A stretch of 64,000 nt of DNA, taken from NCBI RefSeq assembly GCF_010993705.1, contig NZ_WOFO01000007.1, positions 225,722 through 289,721 of the forward strand, written 5' to 3'. Origin of the DNA: Cyclobacterium sp. SYSU L10401. Lineage in GTDB: Bacteria > Bacteroidota > Bacteroidia > Cytophagales > Cyclobacteriaceae. A program made the position numbers and the translations under genes. Positions 17,228 through 26,157 of the stretch are shown one piece after another. Every line of letters begins with the position of its first letter. The first letter of the stretch is position 1. A model generated the notes under the pieces. That model did not search any database. It was not told where the DNA came from and saw nothing but the letters and a program-made list of their open reading frames with translations.

Positions 17228-19463
17228 TTACCGGGGGGCTGATTACGTTGAGGTACCTTCCCATCCAATAGGGCAACAACCAAATATCTCCCGCACTGTT
17301 TTCCTGGGTGCCAGCCCTTCCACCATCCAGTCCAAACCGATTGGCATTGTGCTTTCGGATTTGCAATTCATCAGGAGGAAGAACCTCTCGGGTGCTTTGT
17401 CTCCGGAAATTTTCCTCCAACAACTCAATATCCTTCCGGTGACTGTTTTTTACCGTCCAGTTGATCATATCCAGGGGGTATTCCTGTAAGTACCAGACAG
17501 CCTCCTTTGAATCAAAATTCTCAGGTGAAACCATGGCCGTAAAAATGTTCCAAAGCCCCTCCTTTTCGGGTCTCTCCGCTTCCCAGTGGTCGATAATGGA
17601 CGCTTTGTATTTTTCTTTCAGCTCCTCAGTAAAGGCATATCGGTACAGGCCCCAATAGCCCAAAAAGTACATTTCATCATCAGAATGGTTCCAGGATTCA
17701 GAAAGCATGGCCGCCCAGTCATCACTTCCCTCTTTCGCTTTGCCAATACCTTCCATGGGACGCATCATGTTTTCCAGGTATCCATGATTCTCCATCAAAT
17801 CATACGCTTCCTGCTTATAGATTTCCTTTCCGGTAAAGTGATAAGCTGTCTGCAACATGGCCACAATATTAGAGGAATTTAATTTCCGGTCACCTACCAT
17901 GGTGGGAAAACCATTCACGTACTCCGGATTCCACTTTCCCCAGGTAGTGGGTTTCCCATCATAATCAATAAGGTACCAGTCGTTATCTACAATGTGCTGC
18001 ATGAGTTCGTCCAATAGCCGGATGGCCTTGGCCCGAATGCTTTCTTCATTCACCAACTCTGCTATCACTCCAAATACAAATACATGACCAATGGCTTCAT
18101 CACTGCTGGTGGTAGCCTTCCAATCCCACTCAGGATCTGAAGCATGCTGCCATCGCTCCGGATCGGAGAGCCTTTCTATGTACCCACTTCTCTCAAATGA
18201 CCTGGAGGGGAATCCCTCTATGGGATTAATGGTATACAGCCGCTCCATGGCATCCAGAGATTCTCTTACATTTTGCAGGGCATCTGCTGAGCCCGTCACT
18301 GCATATCGAAAGGCTTCCCCACCCAGATACATAGAAGTCCATAGGCCATCATTATCGGAATCACCAAGCCTGCCAGAATTTACATTCCCCTTTTCCATTC
18401 CAACCAGGCTGGCATTAAAGCCATGCCGAATATGCCTTTCCCTTACCTGCCGATCATAAAAATCGGCTTTTTCTGCCAGGGTATAGGTAGCAAACACCAG
18501 TTTACCCAGTCCCTGGTCTGTCATCAAAAGCACTTCATCCTCATTCTTAGGGCTGATGTGAACAACTTTTTCACCAGGTAGCCACCTTTCCCCGAAATAG
18601 TAATTGAACTTCCCATCTTCCCTGAGCATGAAGGCACCCATTTCAGACCCAAACCAAAGCAAACCGTTGATTTCTGTTATCGCCGTTAATTCCGGCCATG
18701 GCAGGGCATTGTTCTTTTCTTCCAGCACCCGATTTTCAGAAAGGTCCCATTCGAAGAAACCATCCTGTGTACCAACGGCCAATCTATCCTTTCCGCTTCG
18801 TAGTTCGAAACAAGTAAAATTACTTCCTGAAGTAAGGGTATCTATGCTTTGGTTGTCCAAAGAAAAGGTCCGAATAGCGTCTGCCGAAAGCAAGTAGAAA
18901 ACTTTTCTCCCGCTATCGTATTTAATATCCAGAATTTCTGATCCATTTGTGCTGCCTTTCCAGATTATGCCTTCCTTTCCAAGCCAATGGAGCTGCTCTC
19001 CATCTGAAACCAAAAAATGGAACCCTTCTGCTTGTGCAAACAACCTGGCACCCGGAAGTTGATGAAGCAAATACAGGCTACCTGCCCAGGCGTTGCTAAA
19101 TACAGCCCTGTCATCCAGATAGACAAACTGCTCCTCCACCAACAACATGTCCTTGATAGCCTTATCCTTCATGGGCAGGTAAGTTCTGTCCGGAATCAAT
19201 GTTCCGGGATAAAGAAAGGCACCTGCATGGGTTCTCATTAATCCATTAGCTGACAATACTTGTACCGTGCCATTTCTGTCAGAATAGGTTTTTTTAAAAT
19301 CCTGGTCCTTTTCTTCAGCAAAGTATTTTACTCCATACTCCTGAACAAATGGGTGATCTAAATGGATATTCTGGCTATATGCCGGTAGGTTTTGGGCCTG
19401 CAGTTTGAATGTACCCAAAAATATCCCCAGTAGCAACAGGGATTTGAATTGTAAGCGCTTCAT
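17220..19463 (-). CDS. secreted propeller plus alpha-toroid protein, unknown function
   Basis: A 747-residue exported protein with a Sec signal peptide (MKRLQFKSLLLLGIFLG ... LQAQ). Residues about 40-340 are beta-rich repeats (VQVLSANGLMRT, FHFLVSDGEQLHW, LRSGKDRLAVGTQDGFFEW, GLLWFGSEMGAFML), resembling the propeller blades of Bacteroidota sensor proteins. From about 345 the sequence is helical with repeated aromatic-acidic helix starts (DNDGLWTSMYLGGEAFRYA, TSSDEAIGHVFVFG, PTMVGDRKLNSSNIV, ESWNHSDDEMYFLGYWGLYRYA), like an (alpha/alpha)6 toroid of glycosidases or lyases. No known family was recognised. Neighbours murQ and sialidase-like genes point to glycan work. An ATG two codons upstream (19469) is an alternative start. 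Confidence 0.75.
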   Translation of the reverse strand: MKRLQFKSLLLLGIFLGTFKLQAQNLPAYSQNIHLDHPFVQEYGVKYFAEEKDQDFKKTYSDRNGTVQVLSANGLMRTHAGAFLYPGTLIPDRTYLPMKDKAIKDMLLVEEQFVYLDDRAVFSNAWAGSLYLLHQLPGARLFAQAEGFHFLVSDGEQLHWLGKEGIIWKGSTNGSEILDIKYDSGRKVFYLLSADAIRTFSLDNQSIDTLTSGSNFTCFELRSGKDRLAVGTQDGFFEWDLSENRVLEEKNNALPWPELTAITEINGLLWFGSEMGAFMLREDGKFNYYFGERWLPGEKVVHISPKNEDEVLLMTDQGLGKLVFATYTLAEKADFYDRQVRERHIRHGFNASLVGMEKGNVNSGRLGDSDNDGLWTSMYLGGEAFRYAVTGSADALQNVRESLDAMERLYTINPIEGFPSRSFERSGYIERLSDPERWQHASDPEWDWKATTSSDEAIGHVFVFGVIAELVNEESIRAKAIRLLDELMQHIVDNDWYLIDYDGKPTTWGKWNPEYVNGFPTMVGDRKLNSSNIVAMLQTAYHFTGKEIYKQEAYDLMENHGYLENMMRPMEGIGKAKEGSDDWAAMLSESWNHSDDEMYFLGYWGLYRYAFTEELKEKYKASIIDHWEAERPEKEGLWNIFTAMVSPENFDSKEAVWYLQEYPLDMINWTVKNSHRKDIELLEENFRRQSTREVLPPDELQIRKHNANRFGLDGGRAGTQENSAGDIWLLPYWMGRYLNVISPPVNE

Positions 19464-19572
19464 AAGCATAATTTAATTGGTGATAGTATTTTTGAAATGC
19501 TTCATCAAAATCAGCAAATCTCTTTTTGAAATAGATGGTGTATAATAGTCAGATTGAAATGAGGGGTTTTGC

Positions 19573-19580
19573 CAAATATA
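19573..19580 (-). promoter_or_regulatory. -7 element TATATTTG before the toroid gene
   Basis: Full match to TAnnTTTG on the minus strand, about 110 bp before the start codon. No good TTTG was found at the -33 position. Confidence 0.4.
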
Positions 19581-19628
19581 TCGGCATCAGGTTTCAGAAT
19601 TCGTTTCTTTGACTCCTTTAAAAATAAA

Positions 19629-19664
19629 TTTGTCCGCCCTGCCCAAAAGACAGGAGCGGACAAA
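19629..19664 (-). terminator. terminator of the sialidase/deacetylase operon
   Basis: Arms TTTGTCCGC-CCTG and CAGG-A-GCGGACAAA pair over 13 bp with a single bulged base; on the minus strand the hairpin is followed by a T-rich run. It lies 100 bp after the stop of the sialidase-like gene. Confidence 0.6.
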
Positions 19665-19764
19665 ACTTACCTAACCTAACTACTAAAGTCAAATCAATTT
19701 TACCCTTTTTGGGCAATCAATCTACTTACTTATATTACAGCACAATTCGATAGAAGGACTATTC

Positions 19765-20952
19765 CTAAAAGAAATTATTTGGGTCAATTTTTACATATTT
19801 AATGGCTTTGTCTCCACCTTCCAGGTGGTAGGAATAAGTAACATGGATTTTTCCGTCTACACTTTGTATCAATGAGGGATAAGAAAATCCCCCAAAACCC
19901 TTCTTTTCATCTTCCAGATAGATTTTTCCCCTCCAGGTCCTTCCTTCATCATCAGAAATATACATGGACAACTTGTACCGGCCATCATCCACATCATTTC
20001 CCACAAACACCCAGAGACCATTATCCAAAACCAATAATTCCACGCTCGCTGTATTGGGTATGGTCGATTTTTCAGCAGCAGACCAGGTTACTCCCTCATC
20101 AGTTGAAAAGCTCCTTTGCAGTCTGTTTGGTGCATCCCCACTGTCCCGCATAAGCGCCATGATTTCTCCATCTTTTCTTTGGGCAAGTGCAGGTTGTATA
20201 GGTCCTCTACCTACAATAGGCAGGCTTGACGTCCAGGTTTCCCCATCATCATCTGATATGGCCACCATGGAAAAGTTAAAACCATCAGAATACAGGGGCA
20301 ACAGCAATCTTCCGGACTGTAAAACCAGTGGTTTGATTCGTGTCATCCATCCTATACTGGTTTTCTTGCTATCCTTACTGGCTTCCAGAATCATTTCATC
20401 GTAAGTGGGTGCATATTCTGACCAGCCTGAGGTGTTTTCGGGCAATTCCCGGAATTTCCGAACAACTTCCTCATGAAAGGCTTCTCCCGGTTTCAGGAGG
20501 ATATTGTCCTGCCAGCCCCAAATGGGTGCTCCTGCGTTATCATAGGTGGTGCTGGTCCTTAATCTGAGAATGGAATGCTCCCAACGATTGGCCTGTACAG
20601 CGATCCAAACCAAAAAAAGCTTCCCTTCCTGATTGATAAACAATACCGGATTACAATCAGGCAAACCAGGGGTATCAGCCAACAAAAATGGAGCCCCCCA
20701 TTCCGAAGCTCTCCTCCTCATTCTTGCGCCCATGATCCTGACGTCATCTGCGGTGCGTTCTCCTGAACCTTCAAACCAGGCCGCCAGCAAACCCCCATTG
20801 GGAAGGGCCACAATACTACTTCCGTGGACGTGGTTCTTTTGAAGCGGAAAAATCAGGCTCTCGGACTCTACCACCTCTTCCCGGGGAATATATTGCCCAA
20901 ATGCGGCTGCTGCTGCCAGTATGAAAAACAGGCTGATAAATGATTTCTTCAT
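19765..20952 (-). CDS. secreted sialidase-like (BNR/Asp-box) protein
   Basis: A 395-residue protein with a Sec signal peptide (to about AAAFGQ) and a six-bladed sialidase-type propeller. Asp-box motifs SDDDGETWTSS, STDEGVTWSA and SDDEGRTWRG are visible, and the N-terminal pattern HGSSIVALPNGGLLAAWFEGSGE with DCNPVLF is that of the COG4692 predicted neuraminidase group. Members of that group include sialidase-like enzymes from polysaccharide loci whose substrates are often not sialic acid, so the substrate is open. Its start overlaps the stop of the upstream deacetylase by 4 bp (ATGA), showing translational coupling. It is last in its operon, before the hairpin at 19629. Confidence 0.85.
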   Translation of the reverse strand: MKKSFISLFFILAAAAAFGQYIPREEVVESESLIFPLQKNHVHGSSIVALPNGGLLAAWFEGSGERTADDVRIMGARMRRRASEWGAPFLLADTPGLPDCNPVLFINQEGKLFLVWIAVQANRWEHSILRLRTSTTYDNAGAPIWGWQDNILLKPGEAFHEEVVRKFRELPENTSGWSEYAPTYDEMILEASKDSKKTSIGWMTRIKPLVLQSGRLLLPLYSDGFNFSMVAISDDDGETWTSSLPIVGRGPIQPALAQRKDGEIMALMRDSGDAPNRLQRSFSTDEGVTWSAAEKSTIPNTASVELLVLDNGLWVFVGNDVDDGRYKLSMYISDDEGRTWRGKIYLEDEKKGFGGFSYPSLIQSVDGKIHVTYSYHLEGGDKAIKYVKIDPNNFF

Positions 20953-22004
20953 TTTACTTTCTTTCTTCTCTCCATGACTTCCTGCCAGGTGGTTAATAAG
21001 ATTCCCTCCTCGGCAATAAACTTTTGTAACTCCGGATGTGTCATTGCCAGCATATCTGCATACCTGGATCCTCCGGAGGAACTTATGCGATCAAAGGTTT
21101 TCCGGTCACCATTGCTGTGAACAATCACCATGGCCAGGCCCGGCTCCATTTCTTTAAGGACCGATTTAAATTGTGCTACTTTATAATCTCCCCATGCTTC
21201 ATCATCAGGATTTCCCTCGGGCTTCCAGTTTCCACTTACGCTATGAAGGTCATCCAACACCGGTAGTCCGGAGGCCCAAATCTGCTGACCAATTTCAGGA
21301 GCCTTTCCCAGCATCTCATTCTCTGGCAGTACCATTCCCTCCTTATATTTCCCCTCTTTTTTCAATTGTTTGATCATATTTTCCTTCATCGAAATTTCCA
21401 GTAGCTTGTTGTTGCCTCCCGGAAACATGACAGGTATACCATAATCTACGCCGACTTTAATGTACCGCTCCAGAAACGGTGGATGATAAAACAGGGTCCC
21501 CATATGGCTATCCAAATGGGTAGGATTCAATCCCATATCAAGTGCCCGGTTTATTTGTGCCCGGATTTCCAATTCCACCTCATCGGGGGTGGCATGTTGT
21601 ACAACTTCCCTTACAGATGGCCATAAGGCCCCCTCTGCATCCACCAGACCAGGTACGGCTTCCTTTCCCGAAACCGGATGCCAGCGGTAGTCCTTCCACT
21701 CTGAAGTCAGGGTGAGGTGAATACCTGCATCCATAGGCTCTTCCAGCGCATGCCTCACAAAACTGGCAGCCCATGGACAAGGCATCATGATACTGCAGGA
21801 GGTTGCAACCCCATTTTCTATGGATCGGATGGTTCCTTCATTTGACTCGTATGACATCCCCGCATCATCTACATGAAAGATCACAACTTTAACCCCAGGG
21901 GGAAAGCCAAGTTTTTCGGCATAGGTACTAGCCTCCTGAGCAAAGGTTGCTTGCGCCATAAAAAGGGTGATACAACCAATCAGTAAATTAATTTTTAAAT
22001 CCAT
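20949..22004 (-). CDS. exported ChbG/HpnK-type carbohydrate deacetylase
   Basis: A 351-residue protein with a signal peptide (MAQATFAQ cut region) and the YdjC/ChbG fold. Visible family features are FHVDDAGMS (metal-binding Asp), the GIHLTLTSEW motif with a His ligand, and PTHLDSHMG with the second His pair. ChbG removes N-acetyl groups from chitooligosaccharides and HpnK acts on hopanoid precursors; both are cytoplasmic, so the signal peptide here is notable. It lies 11 bp after the lipoprotein sialidase-like gene and overlaps the next sialidase-like gene by 4 bp. A role in deacetylating amino sugars released by its partners is a reasonable inference. Confidence 0.82.
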   Translation of the reverse strand: MDLKINLLIGCITLFMAQATFAQEASTYAEKLGFPPGVKVVIFHVDDAGMSYESNEGTIRSIENGVATSCSIMMPCPWAASFVRHALEEPMDAGIHLTLTSEWKDYRWHPVSGKEAVPGLVDAEGALWPSVREVVQHATPDEVELEIRAQINRALDMGLNPTHLDSHMGTLFYHPPFLERYIKVGVDYGIPVMFPGGNNKLLEISMKENMIKQLKKEGKYKEGMVLPENEMLGKAPEIGQQIWASGLPVLDDLHSVSGNWKPEGNPDDEAWGDYKVAQFKSVLKEMEPGLAMVIVHSNGDRKTFDRISSSGGSRYADMLAMTHPELQKFIAEEGILLTTWQEVMERRKKVK

Positions 22005-22015
22005 TTCCCTATTAA

Positions 22016-23116
22016 TTAAATGCCTTCTATTTTACCTTTCCAGAAGGCCACCCTTTCCCTGTTCCAGGTGTAACAGGCTACCAGGTGTCCATCTTCATAA
22101 AACATGGCCGGGTAGGACAATTCATCAGATTCCCCTTTCCCTTTCTCAATATCAAATTTAGTGGTCCAGGTGTGGCCATTGTCTGTGGAGACAGCTACTG
22201 AAATAGGAAACCTGTCACCCCAATTTTCTGACACCGGGTTGTAAATAACGGCCAGCTTTTCCCCACCCAAATGGGCCACATCAATCCCACTGTTATTATT
22301 GGGAAGGGAGGTTTCACTCACTGCAGACCATGTTTTGCCAAAATCTTCCGAATCCGCCCTGCAGATTTTCCCCGAACTGCTTCTCATCAGCATGTGTACG
22401 TGGCCAGGTTTAGATTCCCACAGGGCCGGTTGGATCACCCCTTCTCCGGTGATCACATCCCTATCCATGTCCAGCTTTTCGGTAGCCTCCCAACTCTTTC
22501 CACCATCTTCAGAGCGGTCTACAAATACTGTCCATACTTTATCTTTTTCATCAGAGGCAGGGGCAAGCCAGGTGCCATCCGACAAAACCAGCATGTGGTT
22601 CCTCACCGGACCCCGTCCCCCTTTATCTCCGGGAACCAATTCCTCAGCCTGAGACCAGGTATCTCCTCCATCCTCTGTATACTGGACCCAGGTTTCCCAG
22701 TAGTCTATTTCCTTTCCTACCTTAAAGTAAAGGTAAACTTTACCATCAGGCGCATTAAATAACACCGGGTTCCAGTGGGGATCATTCCTGACTTTTACCA
22801 GTAATTTAGGAGCTGACCAATTACCAGGACTTCCCTTGGATGTCCAAATCCCGACATCATCGTTCTTCTCATGAGAACCAGCAAACCAGGCCATCAAATA
22901 ATTGCCGTCTCCCAATCCCGCCATGGTGGAAGCATGACATTGGGGAAAAGGCCTGTCATCCTCAAAAACATGGTCATATGCTACCGTTTGGATAGACATT
23001 GCTTGAGGTTTCTTCTCTGTTTGGGTTTCTGATTCACCACTATTTTCCCGATGGCAGGACTGAAACAAAACCATCAATCCAAGCGCCATCAACCCATATT
23101 TACTTTTCTTTTTCAT
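22016..23116 (-). CDS. lipoprotein sialidase-like (BNR/Asp-box) protein
   Basis: Second COG4692-type propeller of the cluster. From the ATG at 23116 the signal MKKKSKYGLMALGLMVLFQSC gives lipidation at C21; upstream ATGs at 23128 and 23146 are alternative starts. Asp-box motifs TEDGGDTWSQ, SEDGGKSWEA, SEDFGKTWSA and STDNGHTWTT are visible, along with CHASTMAGLGDGNYLMAWFAG and HWNPVLF, which align with the same positions in the partner at 19765. It is the first gene of the operon with the deacetylase 11 bp downstream. Lipidation suggests the outer membrane surface or periplasmic face, while the partner is soluble. Substrate unknown. Confidence 0.84.
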   Translation of the reverse strand: MKKKSKYGLMALGLMVLFQSCHRENSGESETQTEKKPQAMSIQTVAYDHVFEDDRPFPQCHASTMAGLGDGNYLMAWFAGSHEKNDDVGIWTSKGSPGNWSAPKLLVKVRNDPHWNPVLFNAPDGKVYLYFKVGKEIDYWETWVQYTEDGGDTWSQAEELVPGDKGGRGPVRNHMLVLSDGTWLAPASDEKDKVWTVFVDRSEDGGKSWEATEKLDMDRDVITGEGVIQPALWESKPGHVHMLMRSSSGKICRADSEDFGKTWSAVSETSLPNNNSGIDVAHLGGEKLAVIYNPVSENWGDRFPISVAVSTDNGHTWTTKFDIEKGKGESDELSYPAMFYEDGHLVACYTWNRERVAFWKGKIEGI

Positions 23117-23399
23117 ATATGCCATCATTTTAATTGCAAAAGGCAATGTAAATCAATGCCCGTTTCGATACTGTATATTCAGCTAAACTTAGGCGGGATA
23201 AATTTCCCTGCCGGACCAAGGGAGGAGGTAACACCCTTATATTAATTGTATCCTGCAAGACAGCTGGTAGTTTAATTTAGTGTTTCCAATAAAAAAAGAC
23301 CAGCCAAATCTTCCATTTTAACTAAAATTTAGCTATCAAAACCCAGGATGAAGCCAACAACCTGGAATATTTAAATGGGGTTAAATATAAATTTTAATT

Positions 23400-24800
23400 T
23401 TAAATGGCATAAGAAAGAGACGGAACCTGAGTGGCTTCCAGCATAAAATTATGTAGCTTATAATTCTCAATAAACGCCGGTAGTTTTTCACTTCCAGGAC
23501 CATACATGGCCAGCTCGACATAATCACTTGAGTGACCAGTGCCTGACCAGCCGATTCCGGTATAATTTGTTTGGATACTGGCCAGCAAGTGGCTGGGGAC
23601 TTCACCTGATCCATACATACCATCCCCATCAGGGCCTTTAAATTTATTTAAAATAGCACTAGCTTCTTCATTTTTAAGTTGAAGCCCCTGATAAGCCTCT
23701 ATCAGGTCCCGAACCTGGGAGGCTGTATTGTCAACAGAAAGTTGTCTTAAAATCCATTCGTTTGACCGGGTAGTGGTATATAGTTTCGAAAATTTATCAC
23801 TGGAGAAAAGTCCTGGATTGGCATTGCCATGATCGGTAGTCATGATCACGAGGGTTTCTCCATCTTTGGCAGCGAAATCCAGCGCAACACCTACCGCCTC
23901 ATCAAAATCGAGCTGGTCATATAAGAGGGCCGGTGCATCATTGCCATGGGCTGCCCAATCCACCTTACCTCCCTCAATTTGCATGGCAAAACCATTGGGA
24001 TTTTGACCCAGTAGTTCTATGGCCTTGGCAGACATTTCAGCCAGTGAAGGAGTGGATTTCTTTAATTCAGGATCATTTTCTCTATCCAGGGCATAGGGCA
24101 TGCCACCCTCACTAAAAACACCTAGAACAGGATCCTTGCCATTCAATTGGCTCATTTCATCCTTATTCCTGGCGATAGAAAAACCGGCTTTTCGAAACTC
24201 TCCGATAAGGTCGCGGTTATCCTTTCTCGTAGATGCCTCAAAAAGCTCGCTTCCTCCCCCCATCATCACATCAAATTTCAGATCCAGGTATTGCGCTGCA
24301 ATTTCCGGCATGGCGCTTCTGCTCTTTTGATTGACACAAAAAGAAGCCGGGGTGGCATGAGTGATCTGAACGGAAGTGACACATCCCACAGCCTTTCCTG
24401 CAACTTGGAATTTTTGAAGAATGGGTACAGGTTCCTCCCCATTCGGGCCTATATTCAATGCTCCATTTGGGATCCGCATGCCTCCGCCCCAGGCACTACC
24501 AGCGGCTGCAGAATCCGTCACCATGGAATTGGAGGAAGCGGTGTCCATCAGGCTCCTTTTGGCAAATCCACCTTGATAATATCCCATCCAGCGACTCCTT
24601 TTTCCCTCTTTCTGTCTCAACAGCAAGTCCGCCATATTCAAAGTACCTGTACTCATCCCGTCACTTACTAAAAAAATAACGTTTTTTGCCATTTTGGATT
24701 TACGCTCAGGATGGGGTTGTGCATATCCCAGATTGGTGCCCATAGCTCCAAGGCCCATGGAAGCCAATAGTCCCTTATTAAAGAATTCCCGTCTTTTCAT
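23400..24800 (-). CDS. alkaline phosphatase (PhoA superfamily)
   Basis: Exported phosphomonoesterase. The N terminus MKRREFFNKGLLASMGLGAMG looks like a Tat-type or long Sec signal ending near YAQ. Catalytic and metal-binding features are LVSDGMS (D47), the nucleophile region MVTDSAAAGSA (S97), HATPASF, TTDHGNANPG, and a final GTGHSSDYVEL with the C-terminal His ligand. The length of 466 fits the family. It is divergent from the ROK kinase operon across a 352-bp gap holding a 12-bp perfect inverted repeat, and it releases phosphate or dephosphorylates sugars for the same island. No Pho box can be claimed. Confidence 0.93.
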   Translation of the reverse strand: MKRREFFNKGLLASMGLGAMGTNLGYAQPHPERKSKMAKNVIFLVSDGMSTGTLNMADLLLRQKEGKRSRWMGYYQGGFAKRSLMDTASSNSMVTDSAAAGSAWGGGMRIPNGALNIGPNGEEPVPILQKFQVAGKAVGCVTSVQITHATPASFCVNQKSRSAMPEIAAQYLDLKFDVMMGGGSELFEASTRKDNRDLIGEFRKAGFSIARNKDEMSQLNGKDPVLGVFSEGGMPYALDRENDPELKKSTPSLAEMSAKAIELLGQNPNGFAMQIEGGKVDWAAHGNDAPALLYDQLDFDEAVGVALDFAAKDGETLVIMTTDHGNANPGLFSSDKFSKLYTTTRSNEWILRQLSVDNTASQVRDLIEAYQGLQLKNEEASAILNKFKGPDGDGMYGSGEVPSHLLASIQTNYTGIGWSGTGHSSDYVELAMYGPGSEKLPAFIENYKLHNFMLEATQVPSLSYAI

Positions 24801-24934
24801 AGTTTATATTTTATAGCTTTCCTTAAAATTCAAAACAAGATGTGCAAGGATTGCAATTTTTCCAAAATAATGAACTCAAATCCTGACATTTATGTAGTGT
24901 GTGATCTATCACCAACATTACCCTATTTTTCACA

Positions 24935-24974
24935 TTTGTACTATTAAAAAAACAATCTTTCCTAATAGTACAAA
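24935..24974. promoter_or_regulatory. perfect 12-bp inverted repeat, candidate operator
   Basis: TTTGTACTATTA (24935-24946) and its exact complement TAATAGTACAAA (24963-24974) are separated by 16 bp. It lies 135 bp from the alkaline phosphatase start and about 110 bp upstream of the ROK promoter. Because a XylR-like regulator is encoded in the same operon, a regulator binding site is likely; a cruciform or transcript hairpin is the alternative. Confidence 0.55.
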
Positions 24975-25083
24975 CCCAAAATTCAAAGTATAACAACTGA
25001 AACCCGAGACCTTACAGCACCTTTTCTACCTGATTAACAAACAGTTCAAAAAAGAGCGCAAAGAAAAGTCGGGTTCCAATCCG

Positions 25084-25114
25084 TTTGTATAATATTTAAT
25101 TTAAGATATATTTG
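25084..25114 (+). promoter_or_regulatory. Bacteroidota-type promoter of the ROK-MFS-regulator operon
   Basis: TTTG at 25084-25087, a 19-bp spacer, and TATATTTG at 25107-25114. The ROK start codon is 38 bp downstream. Confidence 0.65.
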
Positions 25115-25152
25115 TTGTTTCATTTTTTTTAAAACTCACCTGTATAAACACA

Positions 25153-26016
25153 ATGAACATAGGAATAGATTTAGGAGGTACAAAAATCCAGGTTGGCATT
25201 GAAAAGGATGGCAGGATTATCCACAAAACCAAGGCCCTCTTACAAGAAAAAGACGATCTTCGCTCTACCCTGGATCAGGTGATACAATTTATCAAACCCC
25301 TCACCGTACACAAGGTGGATGGTATTGGTATCGGTGTTCCCTCGGTAGTAGATGTGGAAAAAGGTATCGTTTATAATGTAACCAATATCCCTTCCTGGAA
25401 GAAGGTAGCCCTGAAGGATATTCTTGAGGAAGAATTCAACCTGCCTGTGTTTGTCAACAACGATGTCAATTGTTTTACCATTGGCGAACACAAATTTGGT
25501 TTGGGAAAAGATTACAGTTGCATGGTGGGAATGTCCATAGGTACCGGCCTGGGATCAGGAATAATTATTGGAGACAAATTATATGCCGGCATCAATTGTG
25601 GGGCGGGAGAAATCGGTCTGCTTCCCTATCTGGACCAAAATATAGAGTACTATGCCAGTGGAAATTTTTTCAGTGCCTTTTATAAAACCACAGCCTTAGA
25701 TGCCTTTACGTCTGCAAAAAAAGGAAACCAAACCGCTTTGAAACAGTGGAAGGATTTTGGTCATCATTTCGGAGCAGCTGTACAGGTCGTGATGTATACC
25801 TACGACCCACAGGCCATAGTTATTGGCGGTTCGGTAGCCAATGCTTATCCTTATTTCGAAGCCAGTATGCGGGAAAGTTTCAAGGATTTCATTTATCCTG
25901 AATCCATCAAAAAATTAAAAATTCACCTTACCGAAAATGAAGACATTGCGCTGTTGGGAGCTGCCGCATTGGTCGACCTTTCTCTGGAACATGCCAATGG
26001 TGTGGTACAGAAATAA
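25153..26016 (+). CDS. ROK family sugar kinase
   Basis: Predicted cytoplasmic ATP-dependent hexose or N-acetylhexosamine kinase. The 287-residue protein has the phosphate motif DLGGTKI near the N terminus, the second ATP loop SIGTGLGSGIIIGDKL, and AGEIG where ROK proteins contact sugar. The usual zinc site (GH followed by CGCGxxGCxE) is missing: the sequence runs GAGEIGLLPYLDQNIEYYASG without the His or the three Cys. Zinc-free ROK variants exist, so activity is still plausible. First gene of an operon with an MFS transporter and a XylR-like regulator; amino-sugar phosphorylation is inferred from murQ and the sialidase-like neighbours. Confidence 0.87.
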   Translation: MNIGIDLGGTKIQVGIEKDGRIIHKTKALLQEKDDLRSTLDQVIQFIKPLTVHKVDGIGIGVPSVVDVEKGIVYNVTNIPSWKKVALKDILEEEFNLPVFVNNDVNCFTIGEHKFGLGKDYSCMVGMSIGTGLGSGIIIGDKLYAGINCGAGEIGLLPYLDQNIEYYASGNFFSAFYKTTALDAFTSAKKGNQTALKQWKDFGHHFGAAVQVVMYTYDPQAIVIGGSVANAYPYFEASMRESFKDFIYPESIKKLKIHLTENEDIALLGAAALVDLSLEHANGVVQK

Positions 26017-26157
26017 GCCGCTTGGGTAAAACAGGTTGGGGTTTTAAATTTATAGTAGCAATTTCGGCCAATTAGCCTGAGAAATCCAAATCCATAGGCT
26101 CAAATGGAAAAGCTTGCATTTTTTATTATTAATTTCATCTTTCATAATTAACGTGAC

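Larger units (their letters stand above)
19464..19764. other. intergenic gap with terminator and -7 element
   Basis: About 300 bp separate the toroid gene from the upstream deacetylase/sialidase operon. It holds the hairpin at 19629-19664 and, closer to the toroid gene, a minus-strand TATATTTG at 19580-19573. No open frame with convincing coding character was seen. Confidence 0.6.
24801..25152. other. 352-bp divergent regulatory region
   Basis: Lies between the divergent alkaline phosphatase and ROK kinase genes. It contains the inverted repeat at 24935-24974 and the promoter at 25084-25114. The rest is AT-rich with no open frame I would call. Confidence 0.8.
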
